Positions 58,270-64,000 of a stretch of DNA of 64,000 bases are shown piece by piece (positions within the stretch are counted from its first letter, which is position 1; each line of letters begins with the position of its first letter). The DNA is from Crenobacter oryzisoli. Lineage in GTDB: Bacteria > Pseudomonadota > Gammaproteobacteria > Burkholderiales > Chromobacteriaceae. The position numbers and the translations under genes are program-made. The stretch is taken from contig NZ_JAUEDK010000001.1 of the NCBI RefSeq assembly GCF_030385785.1, forward strand, positions 62,001-126,000, in the 5' to 3' direction. Below the pieces are notes generated by a model that had not been told where the DNA came from, did no database searches, and saw only the letters and a program-made list of their open reading frames with translations.

Positions 58270-59091
58270 TCAGAAGCGGCGCTTCAGGTTGGCCTTATGC
58301 AGGATGTTGGTGGCGATCTCCTCGATCGACTTGTGCGTGGTGCTGATGAACGCCACGCCGTGCTGACGGAACATCGACTCGGCCTCGTTCACCTCGAAGC
58401 GGCAGTTGTCCATGCTGGCGTACTTGGAGTCGGGGCGGCGCTCGGTGCGGATATTGTGCAGGCGTACCGGGTCGATGGTCAGGCCGAACAGCTTGTGGCG
58501 GAACGGCAGCAGCATTTTCGGCAGCGTCGGCGAATCGAGGTCTTCCGGCGTCAGTGGGTAGTTGGCGGCACGGATGCCGTACTGTAGCGCCAGGTACAGG
58601 CAGGTCGGCGTCTTGCCCGAGCGCGACACGCCGACCAGGATCACGTCGGCCTCGTCGAGGTCCTTCAGCTTCACGCCGTCGTCGTGGGTCAGCGAGAAAT
58701 TCACCGCCTCGATCCGGCTATCGTACTTCTCCTCGTTGATCATGCCGTGCGCTCGACCGACGGTCAGCGAGGCGCGCTGTACCAACTCGCCCTCGATCTG
58801 GCCGATGAAGGCCTCGAAGAAGTCGATGCACAGCGCACCGTCCACCTTGATCGCGGCGCGCACCTCCGGATTGACGATACTGGAGAACACCAGAGGCCGG
58901 TGCTGGTCGCTATCGGCGCTGTTCATGATGCGCGCCGCCACTTCCTGTGCCTTTTCCACCGTGTCGACGAACGGGATGGTTTCGCGCTTGAACTCCAGCG
59001 TGTCGAACTGGGTGAGCAGAGTGTTGCCGAGCGATTCGGCGGTGATGCCGGTGCGATCGGAGATGAAGAAAGCGGAACGACGGTGTGGCAT
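58270..59091 (-). CDS. ppsR: PEP synthetase regulatory kinase/pyrophosphorylase
   Basis: A 273-residue DUF299 protein with the P-loop [10 protein letters not shown]. It uses ADP to phosphorylate a threonine of PEP synthase and reverses this with phosphate. It is encoded divergently from its target ppsA, the usual arrangement. The ATG at 59091 has GAGGTG nine bases upstream. Its stop codon TGA forms one target duplication of the family A element. Confidence 0.95.
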   Translation of the reverse strand: MPHRRSAFFISDRTGITAESLGNTLLTQFDTLEFKRETIPFVDTVEKAQEVAARIMNSADSDQHRPLVFSSIVNPEVRAAIKVDGALCIDFFEAFIGQIEGELVQRASLTVGRAHGMINEEKYDSRIEAVNFSLTHDDGVKLKDLDEADVILVGVSRSGKTPTCLYLALQYGIRAANYPLTPEDLDSPTLPKMLLPFRHKLFGLTIDPVRLHNIRTERRPDSKYASMDNCRFEVNEAESMFRQHGVAFISTTHKSIEEIATNILHKANLKRRF

Positions 59092-59229
59092 GAAAGCACC
59101 TCGGTAGGACAATTCGACGAGCGGCGGGTTGCACCGCGGACAGCCGGAAAATAGGCGTTTTATCACGCCGGGGCGGGGTTTGCAGGGTGTTTCTCTTCCG
59201 GGATGGAGCGCCTCGCTATTATAAACAGG

Positions 59230-59244
59230 CGACAGATTCTGTCG
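59230..59244. promoter_or_regulatory. Inverted repeat in the ppsR/ppsA control region
   Basis: CGACAGATTCTGTCG, a perfect 6-bp-arm dyad in the 275-bp divergent gap. The regulator is unknown; a sugar-responsive repressor is possible but not supported by sequence alone. Confidence 0.35.
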
Positions 59245-59366
59245 TGAGCTTATTCTTCAGACGGACTCAGGCGTTGTGCATTGCGGCATGGGTTGGGCTT
59301 GCGCGGCCGGATTGGGATAGAATGCCGGCTGATCGTCCCCCAATCCCCAAAACAGGAAGTTTAGTG

Positions 59367-61754
59367 ATGGCAGAGAACTTCGTAATCTGGTTTGACAAGC
59401 TGCGCATGACCGACGTCGAAAGCGTTGGTGGCAAGAACGCTTCGCTCGGCGAAATGATCTCCCAGCTTGCCAATTCCGGTGTACGCGTGCCGGGCGGCTT
59501 CGCCACAACCGCCGAAGCCTACCGCGCGTTTCTTGCACACGAAGGCCTGGCAGACCGCATTCAGGCGGCCTTGTCCAAACTCGATATCGACGACGTGACC
59601 GAACTTGCCCGCATCGGCAAGGAAATCCGTCAATGGATCGTCGATACCCCGTTCCCCGCCAAGCTTGAGGCCGACCTCAAGGAAGCGTGGGAAAAGATGG
59701 TCGCCGATGCCGGCGGTGCCGATATCTCGGTCGCCGTCCGTTCGTCTGCCACTGCCGAAGACCTGCCGGACGCCTCGTTCGCCGGCCAGCAGGAAACCTT
59801 CCTGAACATCCGCGGCCTCGACAACGTCAAGGACGCGATGAAGCATGTGTTCGCGTCGCTGTACAACGACCGTGCCATCTCCTACCGCGTGCATAAGGGC
59901 TTCGCCCACGAGGAAGTGGCCCTGTCGGCCGGCGTGCAGCGCATGGTGCGTTCCGACTCCGGCGCCGCCGGTGTGATGTTCACCATCGACACCGAATCGG
60001 GCTTCGAGGACGTGGTGTTCATCACCGCCTCGTACGGCCTGGGTGAAACCGTGGTGCAAGGCGCGGTGAACCCGGACGAATTCTACGTGCACAAGCCGAC
60101 CCTGAAGGCCGGCCGCCCGGCGGTGCTGCGCAAGAACCTTGGCTCCAAGCTGATCAAGATGGAGTTCACCGACGCTGCCCAGGCTGGCCGCTCGGTGCGC
60201 ACCGTCGACGTCGAGCCGGCGCTGCGCAAGCAGTTCTCGATCACCGACGCCGAGGTGGAAGAACTGGCTCAGTACGCGCTGATCATCGAGAAGCACTATG
60301 GCCGCCCGATGGACATCGAGTGGGGCCGTGACGGTGAAGACGGCAAGCTGTACATCCTGCAGGCCCGTCCGGAGACGGTGAAGTCGCAGGAAGGCCGCGT
60401 CGAGACGCTGCGCCGCTACCGCATCAACACCAAGTCCACCGTGCTGGCCGAAGGCCGCGCGATCGGCCAGAAGGTCGGCCAGGGCGTGGTGCGCATGGTG
60501 CGCGACGCGTCCGAGATGGACAGCGTCAAGCCGGGCGACGTGCTCGTTACCGACATGACCGACCCGGATTGGGAACCGGTGATGAAGCGTGCTTCGGCCA
60601 TCGTCACCAACCGTGGCGGCCGTACCTGCCACGCCGCGATCATCGCGCGCGAGCTGGGCATCCCGGCCGTGGTCGGCTGCGGCGACGCTACTGCCGTGCT
60701 GCATGACGGCATGGAAGTGACCGTATCGTGTGCCGAAGGCGACACCGGCCTGATCTACGACGGTCTGCTCGACGTCGAGATCATCGACCTCGCCCTCGAC
60801 AAGATGCCGAAGGCCCCGGTGAAGCTGATGATGAACGTCGGCAACCCGGAACTGGCATTCGACTTTGCCCAGCTGCCGAACGAAGGCGTGGGCCTGGCGC
60901 GCATGGAATTCGTGATCAACCGTCAGATCGGTATCCACCCGAAGGCGCTGCTCGAGTTCGATACCCTGCCGATCGACCTGCAAGCCACCATCCGCGACCG
61001 CATCGCCGGTTACGCCAGCCCGGTCGATTTCTACGTCGACAAGCTGGCCGAAGGCATCGCCACGCTGGCCGCAGCGTTCTACCCGAAGAAGGTGATCGTG
61101 CGCATGTCCGACTTCAAGTCGAACGAGTACGCCAACCTGATCGGTGGTCAGCTGTACGAGCCGCACGAAGAGAACCCGATGATCGGTTTCCGTGGTGCCG
61201 CCCGCTACGTGGCTCCGGCCTTCCGCGACTGCTTCGACCTGGAATGCCGCGCGATGAAGAAGGTGCGCGACGTGATGGGCCTGACCAACGTCGAAGTGAT
61301 GATCCCATTTGTCCGCACCTTGGCCGAAGCCGAGAAAGTGGTCGAGATCCTCGCCGAGAACGGTCTGAAGCGCGGTGAGAACGCTCTGCGCCTGATCATG
61401 ATGTGCGAGCTGCCGACCAACGCGGTGCTGGCTGACAAGTTCCTGCAGCACTTCGACGGCTTCTCGATCGGCTCGAACGACATGACCCAGCTGACGCTGG
61501 GCGTGGACCGTGATAGCGGCGGCCCGATCGCGTCGACCTTCGACGAGCGCAACGAGGCGGTGAAGGCGATGCTGTCGATGGCGATCAAGGCTTGCCGTGC
61601 CCAGGGCAAGTACGTCGGTATCTGCGGCCAGGGCCCGTCCGACCATCCGGACTTCGCCAAGTGGCTGGTCGAAGAGGGTATCGAGACCGTGTCGCTGAAC
61701 CCGGACACCGTGGTCGAGACCTGGCTGTACCTGGCCAAGGAACTGAACAGCTAA
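59367..61754 (+). CDS. ppsA: Phosphoenolpyruvate synthase
   Basis: A 795-residue enzyme converting pyruvate, ATP and water to PEP, AMP and phosphate in gluconeogenesis. Domain order is an N-terminal ATP-grasp with [12 protein letters not shown], a phosphohistidine domain with H422 in GGRTCHAAI, and a C-terminal PEP-utilising barrel with [12 protein letters not shown] and [16 protein letters not shown]. The threonine beside the catalytic histidine (RTCH) is the PpsR target. The ATG at 59367 is preceded by AGGAAG; the frame is open upstream but non-conserved there. Confidence 0.97.
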   Translation: MAENFVIWFDKLRMTDVESVGGKNASLGEMISQLANSGVRVPGGFATTAEAYRAFLAHEGLADRIQAALSKLDIDDVTELARIGKEIRQWIVDTPFPAKLEADLKEAWEKMVADAGGADISVAVRSSATAEDLPDASFAGQQETFLNIRGLDNVKDAMKHVFASLYNDRAISYRVHKGFAHEEVALSAGVQRMVRSDSGAAGVMFTIDTESGFEDVVFITASYGLGETVVQGAVNPDEFYVHKPTLKAGRPAVLRKNLGSKLIKMEFTDAAQAGRSVRTVDVEPALRKQFSITDAEVEELAQYALIIEKHYGRPMDIEWGRDGEDGKLYILQARPETVKSQEGRVETLRRYRINTKSTVLAEGRAIGQKVGQGVVRMVRDASEMDSVKPGDVLVTDMTDPDWEPVMKRASAIVTNRGGRTCHAAIIARELGIPAVVGCGDATAVLHDGMEVTVSCAEGDTGLIYDGLLDVEIIDLALDKMPKAPVKLMMNVGNPELAFDFAQLPNEGVGLARMEFVINRQIGIHPKALLEFDTLPIDLQATIRDRIAGYASPVDFYVDKLAEGIATLAAAFYPKKVIVRMSDFKSNEYANLIGGQLYEPHEENPMIGFRGAARYVAPAFRDCFDLECRAMKKVRDVMGLTNVEVMIPFVRTLAEAEKVVEILAENGLKRGENALRLIMMCELPTNAVLADKFLQHFDGFSIGSNDMTQLTLGVDRDSGGPIASTFDERNEAVKAMLSMAIKACRAQGKYVGICGQGPSDHPDFAKWLVEEGIETVSLNPDTVVETWLYLAKELNS

Positions 61755-61778
61755 GCGCTGTCGTTTCGTGTCAAGCAA

Positions 61779-61805
61779 AAGCCGCCCTATCGGGCGGCTT
61801 TTTTC
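61779..61805 (+). terminator. Terminator after ppsA
   Basis: AAGCCGCCC-TATC-GGGCGGCTT followed by TTTT, between convergent genes. Confidence 0.92.
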
Positions 61806-61830
61806 ATGCCGGTAGCCTTGGCGCGCCGTG

Positions 61831-62598
61831 TTAGATGCCATCCTTGGCCAAGCGGCTTTCGATGTTCTTGGCGCGGTCGCTGGAGGCTGGGTGCGAGCTC
61901 AGCATGCTGCGATCGTCACCGCTCTGCGCGGCCAGTTTCTGGAACGCGGTCAGCAGCGCGCGGCGGTCCAGCGACTTCTTGGCCAGCAGGTCGTACGAGA
62001 AGTTGTCGGCGTCGCTTTCCTGCGACTGGCTGAACTGGGCGTTCACGAGCGCCTCACCCAGCTCGCCCAGCTCCGAGTTGCTCAGCTGCGCCAGGCCTTC
62101 GCCGCCGAAGGTACCGGCCGCATTCCGGGCGGCAGCAGCCGTGTAGGCGACTTGCATTGCCTTCTTGGTGTGACCGAGCGCCACGTGGCCCATTTCGTGG
62201 CCGATCACGCCGATCACTTCGTCGTCGTTCATCTTGTCCATCAGGCCGGTATTGATGCGCACGCAGCCGTTCGCCATTGCCCAGGCATTCACTTCCTTGT
62301 TCTGGTAGACCTTGAAGTTGACCGGCTGGCCGTTGATCTCCTTGCCAACCTTCTTGGTGATGGCGGCCAGGCGCTTGCCGTACTTGCTGTTGGCCGGGGC
62401 GATCTTGGATTCGCGGTCGTACTGGGCACATGCCTGATCGGCCAGGGTCTTGACCTCGCTGTCGGACAGGGTGGCGGCCTTCAGCGCCTGCTTGCCGACG
62501 GCGAGGCCGGCACTGATCTGGCTGAAGTCGATGGCGTGGGCGGCAGGAGCCAAGGCCAGGCTCAGGCTGAGGACGGCTGCGAAGCGAGTGGTTTTCAT
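61831..62598 (-). CDS. Exported M48-family metallopeptidase
   Basis: A 255-residue protein: signal peptide (to about A22), then a zincin domain with HEMGH at 134-138 (GVIGHEMGHVALGH) and the third ligand in QSQESDADNFS. It is similar to E. coli LoiP/YcaL envelope proteases, but without a lipobox. It probably degrades misfolded periplasmic or outer-membrane proteins. The C-terminal LSSHPASSDRAKNIESRL is typical of the subfamily. Confidence 0.92.
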   Translation of the reverse strand: MKTTRFAAVLSLSLALAPAAHAIDFSQISAGLAVGKQALKAATLSDSEVKTLADQACAQYDRESKIAPANSKYGKRLAAITKKVGKEINGQPVNFKVYQNKEVNAWAMANGCVRINTGLMDKMNDDEVIGVIGHEMGHVALGHTKKAMQVAYTAAAARNAAGTFGGEGLAQLSNSELGELGEALVNAQFSQSQESDADNFSYDLLAKKSLDRRALLTAFQKLAAQSGDDRSMLSSHPASSDRAKNIESRLAKDGI

Positions 62599-63105
62599 AT
62601 TGTTATCCCTAGAGCGTTGTGTGGAAAAATAATGATTATGACATAATCCATTGTCATTTTAAAATTCAAAAGAGCTAATGAGCGCTTTGCTGTCCAATAG
62701 CGGGCTTGGCGCATCGATGGAGGAGGTGTGCTACCCGTTGTCGCCGAGGGGCGACATGAGAAGCATGGAAACATCGATGTTTGAGGAGGCTGGCAGGCGG
62801 GCCACTGGCGGTTTGTCGTGGGGTGGCGACAGTTTGAGTGCCGGTCGTCTGCTTGGAGGAGCCCGATTGCCCGCATCTGTAGGGGTTTTAGAGCCGCTAA
62901 CAAAACTCAGCGAAGCGGCAGTGCTCGTCGTGCGGCCGCAGGCAGTACAAGTAGTGCGGCAATGCCAAATAACAACGCCAAGAAGGTTTTGTTAGCGGTT
63001 CTTAGGAGGATGGCACGGGGTTTGCTGTAGTTGGGTAAGGGCCGTGCCGGAACGACCTGGCGGTCGCGACGCGGCATTTCTCCCATCCATCTGAAGGAGA
63101 TCACC
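62599..63105. other. 507-bp intergenic region with a family C element
   Basis: Divergent control region between the M48 protease and the BON-domain gene. The first 80 bp are AT-rich (tcattttaaaattcaaaagag near 62655) and likely hold the protease promoter. From 62891 a 111-bp inverted-repeat element follows. The open frame 62678-62995 runs into that element and has no recognisable domain; not called. Confidence 0.55.
62891..63001 (+). mobile_element. MITE-like element, family C
   Basis: 111 bp with inverted ends GAGCCGCTAACAAAAC (left) and, read inward from the right, GAACCGCTAACAAAAC. Flanked by TTA on both sides (62888-62890 and 63002-63004), a perfect 3-bp TNA duplication. The interior differs from families A and B. 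Confidence 0.85.
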
Positions 63106-63690
63106 ATGAAACGGACTTTCACTCACAGCCTGCTGGCTGTCATGCTGGCCTCCGCTTTTGCCGGCAGTACAGCGGCGTACGCCGCCAGTGCTGGAGACAA
63201 GGCCATCACTACCATCGACAATGCCGCGAGCAGCGCAGGCCACTATCTGGACGACACCACGGTCACCACCAAGGTGAAGGCGGCGCTGCTGGCCGACGAA
63301 GACGTGAAAAGCCTGCCGATCTCAGTGGAGACCCACAAGGGCGTGGTGCAGCTATCCGGCTTTGTCGGTGACCAGAAGCAGGCCTGGCGCGCCAGCGAGG
63401 TGACCGCTTCGGTCGCCGGGGTGAGCGCGGTTAGGAACGACCTGCGCATCAAAACGCCGAACGGTACGGCCGCCGGCTATCTCAGCGACGCCGCGATCAC
63501 CAGCAAGGTGAAGGCTGCACTGCTGGAGGATAAGCATGTCAAGTCAGTACCGATCAGCGTGAAGACCGACGGCGGCGTGGTGCAGTTGACTGGTTTCGTG
63601 CAGAACAAGAGCCAGATCACGCAAGCCGGGAGAGTGGCGGCCGGGGTGAAGGACGTGAAGAGTGTCCAGAACGAACTGCGCCTGAAATGA
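63106..63690 (+). CDS. Periplasmic double-BON domain protein (OsmY-like)
   Basis: A 194-residue protein: signal peptide (cleaved near AAYA-AS), then two BON domains (about 49-117 and 127-194). Both have the VKAALL and V-G-VQL-GFV pattern. BON proteins bind phospholipid and protect against osmotic and envelope stress. A strong GAAGGAGATCACC ribosome binding site precedes the ATG. It is followed by a DUF1328 gene, a common stress-induced pair. Confidence 0.93.
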   Translation: MKRTFTHSLLAVMLASAFAGSTAAYAASAGDKAITTIDNAASSAGHYLDDTTVTTKVKAALLADEDVKSLPISVETHKGVVQLSGFVGDQKQAWRASEVTASVAGVSAVRNDLRIKTPNGTAAGYLSDAAITSKVKAALLEDKHVKSVPISVKTDGGVVQLTGFVQNKSQITQAGRVAAGVKDVKSVQNELRLK

Positions 63691-63722
63691 GCGGATAGAC
63701 CTGAGCTAAAGGAGAGAGTGCA

Positions 63723-63929
63723 ATGATCAACTGGGCATTGATTTTCTTCGTGGTCGCGCTAGTCGCCGGCCTCTTGGGTTTTGGTGCGCTGGCCGGCAGC
63801 GCCGCCACGATCGCCAAGATCGTGTTCGGTGTTGGCCTCTTACTGCTGCTGGTGCATCTGGTCTTCGATCGGCGCGTGCCGGCCCATCGCAAGAATGTTA
63901 GGGCTACAGTCAGGACGGGGCGGGCGTGA
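63723..63929 (+). CDS. DUF1328 family small membrane protein
   Basis: A 68-residue protein with two hydrophobic segments (about 4-24 and 28-48) and the FVVALVAGLLGFGALAG-type core of the UPF0391/DUF1328 family, commonly induced in stress. Function is unknown. AAAGGAGAG lies seven bases before the ATG. It is probably cotranscribed with the BON gene, 32 bp upstream. The tail carries several Arg residues and is cytosolic. Confidence 0.92.
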   Translation: MINWALIFFVVALVAGLLGFGALAGSAATIAKIVFGVGLLLLLVHLVFDRRVPAHRKNVRATVRTGRA

Positions 63930-64000
63930 ACTCAGGACCGCCTGAGCAAACCGTCAATCGTCCTTATCGGCATCTTACGCCATCGGTTCCGCACGCCGCC

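Noticed and set aside
59361-61841. An 826-codon open frame on the reverse strand opposite ppsA
   Set aside because: Shadow frame created by GC-rich codon bias. The plus strand encodes a full-length PpsA with all motifs; the reverse translation has no domain.
62678-62995. 105-codon frame in the M48/BON intergenic region
   Set aside because: Its last third is inside an inverted-repeat element and the rest shows no protein-like pattern.

Overview
The window is 64 kb of GC-rich bacterial chromosome, almost entirely single-copy housekeeping genes. Gene content and order point to a betaproteobacterium, most likely of the order Neisseriales: dapA-bamC, ribF-ileS-lspA-ispH, mltG-tmk-holB-tatD, glnA next to ntrBC with a DUF4124 gene between, fmdB-DUF502-aspS, a cysH-cysI-DUF934 sulfur operon, and an OmpA-domain protein without a barrel. 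No rRNA, tRNA, CRISPR array, prophage or intact transposase was seen.

Layout. 1-1260: a cut-off SulP anion transporter and a PPK2 polyphosphate kinase, followed by about 900 bp without a recognisable gene, part of it very AT-rich. 2175-8818: ubiC-ubiA, lrgAB, sixA, and divergent metE/metR. 8875-15234: nitrogen control (glnG, glnL, a DUF4124 gene, a YcaQ-type protein, glnA), with sigma-54 promoters and NtrC sites in front of both glnLG and glnA. 15583-21738: rhodanese, aroE, mtgA, mgtE, prmC, a PAP2 phosphatase, slyD. 22074-29896: a JmjC ribosomal oxygenase, a small repeat lipoprotein, dapA-bamC, a YbiT-type ABC-F protein, a FabG-like reductase, cysB. 30026-33819: cysH-cysI-DUF934 and ompA. 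33971-45227: ribF-ileS-lspA-ispH, then fabI-pta-ackA on the other strand, then fmdB-DUF502-aspS. 45501-50607: ahpC-type peroxiredoxin, a molbindin, tesA divergent from a YbbA/YbbP-type ABC exporter. 50877-61754: mltG-tmk-holB, tatD and a metallo-hydrolase, a K+ channel, trpS with a Trp-codon leader, and ppsR divergent from ppsA. 61831-63929: an M48 protease and a BON/DUF1328 envelope-stress pair.

The most interesting material is between the genes. (1) Three copies of a 140-141 bp element (16036, 50608, 58129) each abut a gene's stop codon. The stop codon itself is the 3-bp TNA target duplication, and all three copies have the same orientation relative to the upstream gene. (2) Two further small element families with GARCC ends and TNA-like flanks lie at 21873, 26044 and 62891. 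(3) An exact 12-mer, AAGGTTGGCCGA, occurs five times, far above chance. It is mostly intergenic and twice part of a terminator-like hairpin, as DNA uptake sequences are in Neisseria. (4) trpS is preceded by a 17-codon leader peptide with three consecutive Trp codons and a terminator, the signature of transcription attenuation.
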